Assembly (NCBI GenBank): GCA_905200545.1
Contig: CAJKKQ010000003.1
Span: forward strand, 62,001-126,000
Length of the DNA: 64,000 nucleotides
From: an uncultured Oscillibacter sp.
GTDB taxonomy: Bacteria > Bacillota > Clostridia > Oscillospirales > Oscillospiraceae
Reading direction: 5' to 3'
Shown here: piece by piece, positions 24,854 through 33,208 of the stretch
Numbering within the stretch: position 1 is the stretch's first letter
How the letters are laid out: every line of letters begins with the position of its first letter
The notes under the pieces: model-generated
What the model saw: the letters and a program-made list of their open reading frames with translations, nothing else
Told to the model about the DNA's origin: nothing
The model's database searches: none
Translations under genes and position numbers: made by a program

Positions 24854-24906
24854 GGCCGTTCCTCCTTTTCTGCCCTTTCGGTGAGCAATTTGTATCCGAA
24901 TTACAT

Positions 24907-24935
24907 ATTATACTATGAGACGCAGTTGGCCGCAA
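24907..24935 (-). promoter_or_regulatory. murI-ywiB-argS promoter
   Basis: Minus-strand TTGCGG (24930-24935) and TATAAT (24907-24912), 17-base spacer. Confidence 0.65.
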
Positions 24936-25032
24936 GACAGATTTTAGTCTTTTTGCTTGCTTTTTTATATGGAATTTTTGCGCTGCCTCTGCTATAATCA
25001 TCCTGTAAATCGCACTGCGGGAGGCGTCCGCC

Positions 25033-25449
25033 ATGAAAATCGAACTGACCGAACAGCAGTTCCGCTATCTGCTGGATCTGGTATACATAGGAAACTGGGT
25101 CATCAACTCCACCCGGGAAGACGACCGCATTCAGGAGTACGACCAAGTAGAGAGCCTGATCTTCTCCCATTGCCTGCACCACAAGATGAGCAAGCTGGTG
25201 GAACTGTACCGGGGCGAGCTGATTCCCTCCCGTGCCTTCTCTGACGGCGGCATCCACGAGGCCATTGAAAACTACGAAGATGTGGTGTTCTATGAGATCC
25301 TGGCAGAGGAGCTGGCCATGCGGGACATGGACGGCGAACCCCTGACCCGGGAGAATTACAGTGCCCTGATGGACCGTATCGACGCATATCTCTCGGAATT
25401 TGACCGTCACGGTACCGACAACATCAGTGTGGATCTGGACGATATGTAA
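25033..25449 (+). CDS. Hypothetical acidic protein
   Basis: 138 residues, soluble, acidic, predicted mostly alpha-helical (QQFRYLLDLVYIGNWVINS, EDDRIQEYDQVESLI, DAYLSEFDRH). The pattern of a short helical protein with YIGNWVINS recurs in my memory of clostridial hypothetical proteins, but no function is known to me. GGGAGG precedes the ATG. A TATAAT lies 40 bases upstream at about 24999. It is 91 bases ahead of the DUF362 gene and may share its transcript. Confidence 0.75.
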   Translation: MKIELTEQQFRYLLDLVYIGNWVINSTREDDRIQEYDQVESLIFSHCLHHKMSKLVELYRGELIPSRAFSDGGIHEAIENYEDVVFYEILAEELAMRDMDGEPLTRENYSALMDRIDAYLSEFDRHGTDNISVDLDDM

Positions 25450-25540
25450 AAACCAGTTTCTCGCTCCGCCGTTTTTGAGGGGCGGCGGGTGCATGACGCG
25501 ATCCCCTTGGGGGAATATTCAGGAAAAAGGAGAAAATGCT

Positions 25541-26662
25541 ATGGCAGAAAAAGCAAAAGTCTACTTTGCGGATTTCCGCTGTCCCAGCTGGCGGGAAAAC
25601 CTGCCCCAGAAGCTGGCCCGCCTGATGATGACCGCCGGCTTCGGCGACATTGACATGGAGGGGAAATTCGTCGCCATTAAAATGCACTTCGGTGAGCCGG
25701 GCAACCTGGCCTATCTGCGGCCCAACTGGGCCAAGGTAGTGGCCGACCTGGTGAAGAGCCAGGGCGGAAAACCCTTCCTGACGGACTGCAATACCTTGTA
25801 CGTGGGCGGCCGGAAGAACGCTCTGGACCATATTGAGTCCGCCTATGTCAACGGCTTTACCCCCTACTCCACAGGCTGTCATGTCATCATTGCCGACGGC
25901 CTCAAGGGCACCGACGAGGTGGAAGTCCCGGTGGAGGGCGGCGAGTATGTGAAAAACGCCAAGATCGGCCGGGCCGTCATGGATGCCGACGTGTTCATCT
26001 CCCTGACCCATTTCAAGGGCCATGAGCAGGCAGGCATGGGCGGCACGTTGAAAAACATCGGCATGGGCTGCGGCTCCCGGGCCGGCAAGATGGAACAGCA
26101 CAATTCCGGCAAGCCCTTCGTCAAGCAGAAAAAGTGCATCGGCTGCCACGCCTGTGCCAAGATCTGCGCCCACGGAGCGCCGGAGTTTGGCGAGGACGGC
26201 AAGGCCACCATCAATACGGACAAGTGCGTGGGCTGCGGCCGCTGCCTTGCCGTGTGCCCCAAGGACGCCATCCAGTGCCTCTATGACGAGGCTCCCGCTA
26301 TCCTCAACAAGAAGATCGCCGAGTACACCAAGGCCGTGGTGGATGGCCGTCCCTGCTTCCACGTCTCCCTGGTGCTGGATGTATCCCCCAACTGCGACTG
26401 CCATGCTGAAAACGATGTGCCCATCGTTCCCAACGTGGGCATGTTTGCCTCCTTTGATCCTGTGGCACTGGACCAGGCCTGTGCGGACGCGGTTCTGGCC
26501 CAGACGCCGGTGCGCAATTCCGCCGTTTTTGACGGGGACTGCAACTGCTCCGACCAGGACTTCTTCCACGCTGTCCATCCGGACACCGAGTGGCAGGTAT
26601 GCCTGGAGCATGCGGAGAAGCTGGGGCTGGGTACCCGGGAGTATGAACTTGTGAAGATCTGA
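25541..26662 (+). CDS. DUF362-domain protein with two 4Fe-4S clusters
   Basis: 373 residues. The N-terminal DUF362 domain (about 1-190; KMHFGEPGNLAYLRP, then SLTHFKGHEQAGMGGTLKNI) is followed by a bacterial ferredoxin insert with two CxxCxxCxxxC/CP motifs (CIGCHACAKIC and CVGCGRCLAVCP), then a C-terminal DUF362 remainder with further cysteines (CDCH, CNCSDQDF). Electron-transfer partner unknown. The start at 25541 follows AAGGAG; the longer ORF overlaps the previous gene without family sequence. Confidence 0.87.
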   Translation: MAEKAKVYFADFRCPSWRENLPQKLARLMMTAGFGDIDMEGKFVAIKMHFGEPGNLAYLRPNWAKVVADLVKSQGGKPFLTDCNTLYVGGRKNALDHIESAYVNGFTPYSTGCHVIIADGLKGTDEVEVPVEGGEYVKNAKIGRAVMDADVFISLTHFKGHEQAGMGGTLKNIGMGCGSRAGKMEQHNSGKPFVKQKKCIGCHACAKICAHGAPEFGEDGKATINTDKCVGCGRCLAVCPKDAIQCLYDEAPAILNKKIAEYTKAVVDGRPCFHVSLVLDVSPNCDCHAENDVPIVPNVGMFASFDPVALDQACADAVLAQTPVRNSAVFDGDCNCSDQDFFHAVHPDTEWQVCLEHAEKLGLGTREYELVKI

Positions 26663-26722
26663 GGCGCCGCGTTTTTCCGTTCCTGTTCGGACAGAGCTCC
26701 TCACGAAAGACCGCTTGATGCA

Positions 26723-26766
26723 GCCAGAGCGACGGAGCTGAACCTCCGCCGCTCTGTTTGTTTTTT
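26723..26766 (+). terminator. Terminator after the DUF362 gene
   Basis: CAGAGCG-ACGGAG pairs with CTCCG-CGCTCTG (26724-26753), followed by TTTGTTTTTT. Confidence 0.75.
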
Positions 26767-26839
26767 GAGCGCATGATCCCGGTTTCCATTCACCTGTCCG
26801 CCCGTTCGCGGCGCGGACCCGCGGGAAGGATATTGTTTT

Positions 26840-28108
26840 ATGAAACGTACCATACGCGACATTTTCGTCATCGGCTTTGCCCTGTTCTCCATGTTCTTCG
26901 GCGCCGGAAACGTGGTATTCCCCCCCTACCTGGGCCTGGAATCCGGCAAGGAGTGGTTTATCGGTTTCCTTTGCTACTATCTGGCGGATATCGGACTTGC
27001 CCTGCTGGCCCTCTTTGCCATCCAGTTCCGGGGCGGCACGGACGGCCTGACCCGCCGCATCGGGCGGATCCCCTCCAAGCTGCTGATGAGCGCCATCGTC
27101 CTTTGTATCGGCCCCATGCTGGCCATTCCCAGGACGGCGGCCACCACCTATGAGATGTCCGTGATGCCGCTGGCGTCCGGCGTCTCCCCCGTGCTGTTCT
27201 CCGTGCTCTTCTTCCTGCTGATCCTGCTGTTGTGTCTGCGGGAATCGGCAGTGGTGGACATTGTGGGCAAGATCCTTACACCGCTGCTGCTGGCGGGACT
27301 GCTGATCCTCATCGTCCGGGGCGTTCTGGATCCCATCGGCCCTGTCCCTGACCACACCCTGGTGGACAATGTCCCCTTTACCGGCATTGAGGCCGGCTAT
27401 CAGACCATGGACGTGCTGGCAGCCCTGGTCTTCGGCGCCATTATTCTCAAAAGCGCCGAGAACAAGGGCCACACCGCTCCCCGGGACAAGGCCGTGGTGG
27501 TGTCCGGCGCCAGTATCGTGGCAGGCTGTGCCCTGCTGGTGGTATATCTGGGATTGACCTATCTGGGCGTGACCACCTCCCGCTTCTTCGGGTTGGATGT
27601 GGATCGGACTTATCTGGTCATCGCCATCGTGCGCAATCTGCTGGGCAGCTGGGGCGTATGGCTCTTCGCGGTGGTGGCGGCTCTGGCCTGTGTCACCACG
27701 GCGGTAGCCCTGGTAAGCTCTGCCGCCTCCTATTTCTCCAAGCTCTCCGGAGGGCGCCTCTCCTACACTGTGCTGACGGTAGTGGTATGTGTGTTCAGCG
27801 CCGTAGTGTCCAATTTCGGCCTGGAGCAGATCATCTCCATTGCCGCTCCCATCCTCAATGTGGTCTATCCCCCGGCACTGGTTTTGATCCTGCTGTCCTT
27901 CTTCGACCGCTTTATCAAAAACGACTGGGTCTTCCGCCTGGCCGCGCTGGGTGCACTGCTGTTCAGTCTTCTGGAGGTAGTCTCCGGCTTTGGCCTCACC
28001 CTCCCCATCCTGAAACTGATGCCCTTGGCCAGTCTGGGCTTTGGCTGGGTGATTCCCGCCCTGGTATGCGGCGCGGTGGGCTTCCTGATCCCCAGCCGGA
28101 AATCATAA
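26840..28108 (+). CDS. brnQ: Branched-chain amino acid:cation symporter BrnQ
   Basis: A 422-residue carrier of the LIVCS family with about twelve transmembrane helices; it begins DIFVIGFALFSMFFGAGNVV, then FPPYLGLESG, the family hallmark. It imports leucine, isoleucine and valine with Na+ or H+. GGAAGGA lies ten bases before the ATG. I looked for a T-box leader in the 177 bases upstream and saw none; that stretch holds the terminator of the previous gene. Confidence 0.93.
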   Translation: MKRTIRDIFVIGFALFSMFFGAGNVVFPPYLGLESGKEWFIGFLCYYLADIGLALLALFAIQFRGGTDGLTRRIGRIPSKLLMSAIVLCIGPMLAIPRTAATTYEMSVMPLASGVSPVLFSVLFFLLILLLCLRESAVVDIVGKILTPLLLAGLLILIVRGVLDPIGPVPDHTLVDNVPFTGIEAGYQTMDVLAALVFGAIILKSAENKGHTAPRDKAVVVSGASIVAGCALLVVYLGLTYLGVTTSRFFGLDVDRTYLVIAIVRNLLGSWGVWLFAVVAALACVTTAVALVSSAASYFSKLSGGRLSYTVLTVVVCVFSAVVSNFGLEQIISIAAPILNVVYPPALVLILLSFFDRFIKNDWVFRLAALGALLFSLLEVVSGFGLTLPILKLMPLASLGFGWVIPALVCGAVGFLIPSRKS

Positions 28109-28116
28109 CTGCAATG

Positions 28117-28149
28117 AAAAGGCCCCGTCCAAAAGGACGGGGCTTTTTT
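28117..28149 (+). terminator. brnQ terminator
   Basis: GCCCCGTCC/GGACGGGGC around loop AAAA, followed by six T (28117-28149). Confidence 0.85.
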
Positions 28150-28156
28150 CCCTGTC

Positions 28157-28389
28157 AACGAAAAACACACCATCCTTTGTTGAAAGAATACGTAAGGACC
28201 GATACGGAGGGTGTCCATAAAGAAACCGCTCACAGGGCGGCCACCAACCGCGGGCCCAGTGCAGCGGGCCGCGGTTGGGAGCGAGGAGCAGCAGAATGAG
28301 CGTGCGATTCGCTATGTAATGAAACAAAAAAGCGCATCGCACGCGATATGTCGCTTGTGACGAGCCGGAGCGGGCAACGAGGCTCGAAC
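28157..28389 (-). repeat. Degenerate copy of the tRNA-Gly 3' end and terminator, split by a 188-base insert
   Basis: Bases 28367-28389 are identical (23/23) to the 3' end of the neighbouring tRNA-Gly gene, and 28157-28178 match one arm of its terminator at 21 of 22 positions (28501-28522). In the intact copy the two are 20 bases apart; here they are 188 apart. The insert carries two strong hairpins: 28244-28257 with 28266-28278, and 28300-28308 with 28336-28344 (9 bp perfect). Small ORFs here are not protein-like. Could be a mobile-element scar or a small hairpin RNA; see findings. Confidence 0.65.
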
Positions 28390-28504
28390 CCGCTTCCAGG
28401 CATCCCGCAAATGGCTTCCCGCCTTTTGCAGGAGCCCTGTCTCCCCTCACATTCAACGTGCTGCGCACAGGTGGAGGCACCTCGTTCTCTTCTTCCCATT
28501 AACG

Positions 28505-28540
28505 AAAAACACCCCATCCTTTCGGATGAGGTGTCCTCTT
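28505..28540 (-). terminator. tRNA-Gly terminator
   Basis: ACACCCCATCC/GGATGAGGTGT (28509-28519, 28524-28534), loop TTTC, T tract on the minus strand. Confidence 0.75.
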
Positions 28541-28541
28541 T

Positions 28542-28617
28542 TGGAGCGGGCAACGAGGCTCGAACTCGCTACCTCCACCTTGGCAAGGTGGCGCTCTACC
28601 AGATGAGCTATGCCCGC
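28542..28617 (-). tRNA. tRNA-Gly (anticodon GCC)
   Basis: A 76-base minus-strand cloverleaf with encoded CCA. Acceptor GCGGGCA/TGCCCGC, D-arm around AGCTCATCTGGTAGAGCG, anticodon stem CCACC/GGTGG with loop TTGCCAA (anticodon GCC), T-loop TTCGAGC, discriminator T. All elements are standard. Confidence 0.97.
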
Positions 28618-28654
28618 GAGACAAGGAGTATTTTAACAAAGGGATAGGAAATTG

Positions 28655-29401
28655 TCAACCCCCTGTCTCTAAATTTTCAGGATTTTTTTCATCGGCTGTT
28701 TCCGCACCGGAGGATCCCGTCTCACCGCCGCTTTGGGCCGTCCCGGGATCCCCCTCCGTACCGCTCAGCGCAAACTCAATCAGCCCCACCTGGCCCTGGG
28801 CAGGATAGTAGTACACAGACCACTCCGGCCCCTCCGTGAGCCCCAGCTCCTCCCGAAGGCGGGTCACCACTTCCTCCACCTGGGCCCGGTCGTCTTCCCG
28901 CCAATAGCCGATCCGTACCGCCAGTTCCGTCCGTCCCTCTGCAACAGCGGTGCTCAGCAGGCTATACACCGCCTCCGTACTGGTGGCGTTCACCACCGCC
29001 TGGATCTGCTCTGCGGTACGGCGGTAGCTGATCTGCACGGGGGCCTCGTAATAGCCCCGCTGGGCCTGGCTGGTAAAGGTGATGAACTCCACGGCGTAGG
29101 CGCCCATGGCCGTCTCCTGCTTGACCTCGTTGGTGGCCCGCTCCAGGGTCTGGGACACAGAGAGGTCGTCCTCAAAGTTATAGAGGCGCAGCGTGGCTGT
29201 CTCCGTGTGCTGGCCGATGAGGATCAACAGGTCATTGACGATGTCCTGATAGCTCTCCGCCCGCAGCGTTCCGGCAGCCTCGCTCTCCCAGAACTTGCTG
29301 ACGTGGGGCTCCACGGTGCTGTACTCCCGTTCCAGCAGGGAGGCGCATCCCGTCAGCAGCAGGCACACAGCCGCCGTCAGCGTCAGAAACCGTATTTTCA
29401 C
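28655..29401 (-). CDS. Putative exported lipoprotein
   Basis: 248 residues. A lipoprotein signal peptide with lipobox LLTGC is followed by an extracytoplasmic domain with no family I recognise, predicted alpha/beta, and a low-complexity Gly/Ser/Glu tail (from about residue 223). The GTG at 29401 is chosen because GGAGG lies eight bases upstream and it leads directly into the signal peptide; the longer ORF adds seven charged residues. It ends the parE-parC-yitT-LUD run. Confidence 0.75.
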   Translation of the reverse strand: MKIRFLTLTAAVCLLLTGCASLLEREYSTVEPHVSKFWESEAAGTLRAESYQDIVNDLLILIGQHTETATLRLYNFEDDLSVSQTLERATNEVKQETAMGAYAVEFITFTSQAQRGYYEAPVQISYRRTAEQIQAVVNATSTEAVYSLLSTAVAEGRTELAVRIGYWREDDRAQVEEVVTRLREELGLTEGPEWSVYYYPAQGQVGLIEFALSGTEGDPGTAQSGGETGSSGAETADEKNPENLETGG

Positions 29402-29437
29402 AGGATCCGCCTCCCTTCTCAAAGGTACCCATGGACT

Positions 29438-30031
29438 TTACAATCCCAAGTCCTCGTCCACCAGGATCACTTCCATCTCCATATCCATGATGGCAGTCCA
29501 CAGCACTGCAAGGCCGCAGCAGATCCGGTCGGGGCTCTTGCAGTCGTAGCACCGGTCTCCCTTGATGGCGCAGGGCGTCTTTCTTCCCAGGCGCTGGGCG
29601 TTCTTGGGGGCCGCGATGTTCCGGGCCCGCCACAGGGCCTCGTCATAGGTGGGAGCCAGCTTGTTGCGGCCGATGACGAAATACACCTTCTCATGGCCGT
29701 ACAGGGTGGAAGCAATCCGGTTGCCGTAACCGTCGATGTTCAAGATCTCGCCTGTCTCCGCCAGGCCATTGGCGGAAGTGATGTACACCTGGGCAGAAGC
29801 AGAGCGTACCCGGTCTCCCGCCCCGTTGACCCAGTGCCAGTATACGGTATTGTGTGCGGACAGGCGCTCATAGACACCCAGTTCCTGCAGAGTCAGGGAT
29901 CCGCCCAGGCCCACGGTCTTTCCGTCCACAGCGCCGTCCAGATAGTCGGCAGCCTCCGCCCCGGTGGCAAAGGTCTTCACCTGAAACCCCCGCTCCCGCA
30001 GGCTTTTCTCCACATTCGCAAAATCCGCCAT
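29438..30031 (-). CDS. LUD-domain protein (lactate utilisation-like, DUF162)
   Basis: 197 residues. It has the LUD features GLGGSLTLQELGVYERL, SANGLAETGEILNIDGYGNR and the C-terminal cysteine-rich KGDRCYDCKSPDRICCGL. Related LutC/YkgG proteins take part in L-lactate oxidation, but isolated members like this lack assigned function. The start at 30031 has GGAGG upstream and lies one base after the yitT stop; the ORF upstream of that is inside yitT. Confidence 0.85.
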   Translation of the reverse strand: MADFANVEKSLRERGFQVKTFATGAEAADYLDGAVDGKTVGLGGSLTLQELGVYERLSAHNTVYWHWVNGAGDRVRSASAQVYITSANGLAETGEILNIDGYGNRIASTLYGHEKVYFVIGRNKLAPTYDEALWRARNIAAPKNAQRLGRKTPCAIKGDRCYDCKSPDRICCGLAVLWTAIMDMEMEVILVDEDLGL

Positions 30032-30032
30032 G

Positions 30033-30890
30033 TCAGATTTCCTCCTTCTGATAGTCGCCAAAGCCCTCGCCCAGCACATCGTGGGCGTCACACACAATCA
30101 TAAACGCGCCGGGATCGATCTCGTGAACGGTCTTCTTCACCTGGACGATGGCCTTTTGCTTAAAGGCCACCATCAAAATCTGTTTTTCCCGCCCGGTGTA
30201 TGCACCCTGCCCCCGCAGCAGCGTCACGCCCATGTCCAGCTCCCCCAGCAGGTGCCGGGACAGCTCCTCCCAGCGGTCGGAGATGATGTAGGCCACCTTG
30301 GAGGTATCCAGGCCATAGAGTACCGTATCCATGACCCGGGTGGCCACAAAGATGCCTACGGCACCGTAGAGGGCGGCCTCCACCCGGCCGAACACCGCCG
30401 CCGCCAGCGCCAGCACAATGAAGTCCGGCACCAGCATCAGCTTGCCCATCGGCAGCCAGGGAAGCTTGAGCTTCATGAGCCGGGCCACCACGTCGGTGCC
30501 GCCGGTGGTGGCGCCCTGGGAAAAGACGATGCCCAGGCCCACACCCATCAGCGCTCCGCCGCACAGGCAGGAGAGCATGGGGTCCATGGGGGCGAAGGGA
30601 TAGAGGGCGGCAATCACATCGATGGCCACCGAGCTCACCGCCATGGAAAAGAGGGACGAGGCCAGCAGGTGGAATCCGATGAACTTCCACCCCGCAAGAA
30701 ACAGCGGCACGTTCAGCAAAAAGGACAGCACGCCCACGGAGAGGGCCGGGACTACGGCGTTGATGACCTGTGCCAGTCCCGTCACACCGCCCATGGCCAC
30801 CTGGTTGGGGGCGAAGAACCAGTCGAAAGCCAGGGCGAAAATCACCGACCCCAGCGCCACCAGAGCGTAGCTGCGGATGGTTTGTCTCAT
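30033..30890 (-). CDS. YitT-family membrane protein (DUF161/DUF2179)
   Basis: 285 residues: five to six hydrophobic helices containing FFAPNQVAMGGVTGLAQVI and GATTGGTDVVARLM, followed by a cytosolic DUF2179 domain (from about residue 205; SDRWEELSRHLLGELDMGVT). YitT proteins are conserved in Firmicutes, function unsettled. It starts nine bases after parC. Confidence 0.9.
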   Translation of the reverse strand: MRQTIRSYALVALGSVIFALAFDWFFAPNQVAMGGVTGLAQVINAVVPALSVGVLSFLLNVPLFLAGWKFIGFHLLASSLFSMAVSSVAIDVIAALYPFAPMDPMLSCLCGGALMGVGLGIVFSQGATTGGTDVVARLMKLKLPWLPMGKLMLVPDFIVLALAAAVFGRVEAALYGAVGIFVATRVMDTVLYGLDTSKVAYIISDRWEELSRHLLGELDMGVTLLRGQGAYTGREKQILMVAFKQKAIVQVKKTVHEIDPGAFMIVCDAHDVLGEGFGDYQKEEI

Positions 30891-30899
30891 GATCCCTCC

Positions 30900-33146
30900 T
30901 TAATCCAGCAGGCCCATCTGCCGCTCCTCCGTATCCTCCTGGCGCAGCAGGGCACCGGCTGCGGGAATGGCCCGAACCCGGTAACGGCTGTGGTTGGAGA
31001 TGGGGGTCTCCTCCACCGGCCGGACGTCGCAGAGATGATACTTGGGCTTCAGGGTCATCACCGCCACTCCCTGGGTGGTACGGGTGGTCTTGGGAGAGAG
31101 CAGTGCGGTCTGGAACAGCAGGCACCGGGGCTCCGTGGAGTACACCGCCAGTTCCTGCTCGGCATCCAGACGCAGAATCTTCACCAGGGGGCTCTTGTCC
31201 GAGTAAGCGCCGGTGAGCTTGCGGCGGTTGGAGGTGGTCTGGTAAGCCTTGAGCTCCACCCGGGCCACCTTGCCGTTTTCAAAGAAGAACAGCAATGTTC
31301 CGGCGTAGTCCGCGCCGGGCAGCACCGCCCACACCACGCTCTCCCCGGCATCCATGCCCAGCTTGGCGGGGAGGTAATCTCCCAGCACGCTGGCCTTGGA
31401 ATCGTCGAACTCACTCAGGCGGGTCTTGTACACCTGGCACTTGTCGGTAAAGAACATGATCTCCGCAGCGCTGGTGGTCTCGAAGCTCTGGCTGGGACCG
31501 TCCCCCTCCTTGTACTTCTGCTCGCTGCTCATGCGCAGGGACGCCGGGGTAATCTTCTTGAGATAGCCCTCTTTGGAGAGGAACACGTGAACGGGATACT
31601 CCTCCACCTCCGTCTCCTCCTGGTAGACCGGGAGGTTATCGCCGTAGACGATGGTGGTGCGCCGGGGCTCACCGTACTTCTTGGCCACGGCACAGAGCTC
31701 ATCCACCAGGATCTTCTTCACCCGGCGGGGATCATTCAACGTATCCTCCAGATCGGCGATCTCATCCTGGAGGGCGGCGGTCTCATTGACCCGCTTTAAG
31801 ATATACTCCTTGTTGATGTTGCGCAGTTTGATCTCCGCCACATACTCCGCCTGGATCTGGTCGATGCCGAAGCCGATCATCAGATTGGGGATGACCTCGG
31901 ATTCCTCCTCTGTCTCCCGGATGATCTTGATGGCCTTGTCGATATCCAGCAGGATCCGCTTGAGGCCCTTCAAAAGGTGCAGCTTGTCCTGCTTCTTCTT
32001 CATGACGAAGTACACCCGCCGCCGCACGGACTCCGTGCGCCAGGCAGTCCACTCCTCCAGCAACTGCCGCACGCCCAGCACTTTGGGGGCGCCGGCGATC
32101 AGGACATTGAAGTTGCAGGCGAAGGAATCCTCCAGCGGGGTGAGCTTGAAGAGCTTGGCCATGAGCTTGTCCGGGTCCGTGCCCCGTTTGAGGTCAATGG
32201 CCAGCTTCAATCCGGAGAGGTCCGTCTCATCCCGCATGTCGGCGATTTCCTTGGCGCGTCCGGCCTTGATGAGCTCCGCCACCTTGTCCAAAATGGCCTC
32301 CACCGTGGTAGAGTAGGGGATCTCATAGATCTCAATGAGGTTCTCGCTTTTCAGATAGCGGTATTTGGCCCGCACCCGGACGCTGCCCCGGCCCGTCTCA
32401 TAGATCTCACTCAGAGCTGCCGGATCCGCCAGCAGCTCTCCCCCGGTGGGGAAGTCCGGCGCCAGCAGCGTCTGCGTCAGGTCACACTGGGGATTTTTCA
32501 GATAGGCCACGGTGCTATCGCAGACCTCTTTGAGATTGAAGCCGCAGAACTGGGAGGCCATGCCCACGGCGATGCCGCTGTTGGCGCTCACCAGAATATT
32601 GGGGAAGGTAGTGGGCAGCAGGGCCGGCTCCTTCATGGTATTGTCGTAGTTGTCCACGAAGTCCACGGTATCGGAGTCGATATCCCGGAAGAGCTCCGCG
32701 CAGATGGCGGTGAGCTTGGCCTCCGTATAACGGGGGGCGGCGCAGGACATGTCCCGGGAATAGCTTTTGCCGAAGTTGCCCTTGGAGTCCACAAAGGGGG
32801 TCAGCAGGGCACCGTAGCCCTTGGAAAGGCGCACCATGGTATCGTAGATGGCGGCATCGCCGTGGGGGTTCAATCGCATGGTCTGGCCCACGATGTTGGC
32901 GGACTTGGTCCGAGCCCCCGTCAAAAGCCCCATCTTGTACATGGTGTAGAGGAGCTTTCTGTGGGAGGGCTTGAAGCCGTCGATCTCCGGGATGGCCCGG
33001 GAGACGATGACACTCATGGCGTAGGGCATATAGTTGAGTTCCAGCGTGTCGGTGATGGGCTGCTCCACCACCGCCGCATGGAGCCCCATGACGTTGGGAT
33101 TATTTACTTTTGGCCGGTTTTCCTCCGGCTGCTTCTTTTTTGGCAT
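30900..33146 (-). CDS. parC: Type II topoisomerase subunit A (ParC/GyrA-like, clostridial type)
   Basis: 748 residues. The winged-helix breakage domain carries the catalytic tyrosine in APRYTEAKL; the QTMRLNPHGDAAIYDTMVRL block and a coiled coil with KYGEPRRT follow, then a shortened, divergent C-terminal domain. It cleaves and rejoins DNA with the ParE-like subunit encoded two genes upstream. The start at 33146 (MPKKKQ) follows AAGGA. GyrA naming is possible, but a divergent partner points to the accessory clostridial topoisomerase. Confidence 0.88.
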   Translation of the reverse strand: MPKKKQPEENRPKVNNPNVMGLHAAVVEQPITDTLELNYMPYAMSVIVSRAIPEIDGFKPSHRKLLYTMYKMGLLTGARTKSANIVGQTMRLNPHGDAAIYDTMVRLSKGYGALLTPFVDSKGNFGKSYSRDMSCAAPRYTEAKLTAICAELFRDIDSDTVDFVDNYDNTMKEPALLPTTFPNILVSANSGIAVGMASQFCGFNLKEVCDSTVAYLKNPQCDLTQTLLAPDFPTGGELLADPAALSEIYETGRGSVRVRAKYRYLKSENLIEIYEIPYSTTVEAILDKVAELIKAGRAKEIADMRDETDLSGLKLAIDLKRGTDPDKLMAKLFKLTPLEDSFACNFNVLIAGAPKVLGVRQLLEEWTAWRTESVRRRVYFVMKKKQDKLHLLKGLKRILLDIDKAIKIIRETEEESEVIPNLMIGFGIDQIQAEYVAEIKLRNINKEYILKRVNETAALQDEIADLEDTLNDPRRVKKILVDELCAVAKKYGEPRRTTIVYGDNLPVYQEETEVEEYPVHVFLSKEGYLKKITPASLRMSSEQKYKEGDGPSQSFETTSAAEIMFFTDKCQVYKTRLSEFDDSKASVLGDYLPAKLGMDAGESVVWAVLPGADYAGTLLFFFENGKVARVELKAYQTTSNRRKLTGAYSDKSPLVKILRLDAEQELAVYSTEPRCLLFQTALLSPKTTRTTQGVAVMTLKPKYHLCDVRPVEETPISNHSRYRVRAIPAAGALLRQEDTEERQMGLLD

Positions 33147-33174
33147 GGTCAAATATTCCTTCGCTGATGTTTTC

Positions 33175-33200
33175 CGGGAAGGGGGAGTGCCCCCTTCCCG
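33175..33200. other. 11-bp perfect hairpin between stalk gene and parC
   Basis: CGGGAAGGGGG/CCCCCTTCCCG with loop AGTG (33175-33185, 33190-33200). No T tract follows on either strand, so it is not a standard terminator; it may limit read-through or protect the upstream mRNA. Confidence 0.55.
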
Positions 33201-33208
33201 CAGTGTGC

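Noticed and set aside
26663-26839. Possible T-box leader before brnQ
   Set aside because: No T-box core sequence or competing terminator/antiterminator; the region holds only the terminator of the previous gene and a GC hairpin.
28230-28553. Small minus-strand ORFs in the tRNA-Gly region (one with GSGFEPRCPLRLVTSDI)
   Set aside because: They read through tRNA-derived sequence and hairpins, a known source of spurious database proteins; no ribosome site.
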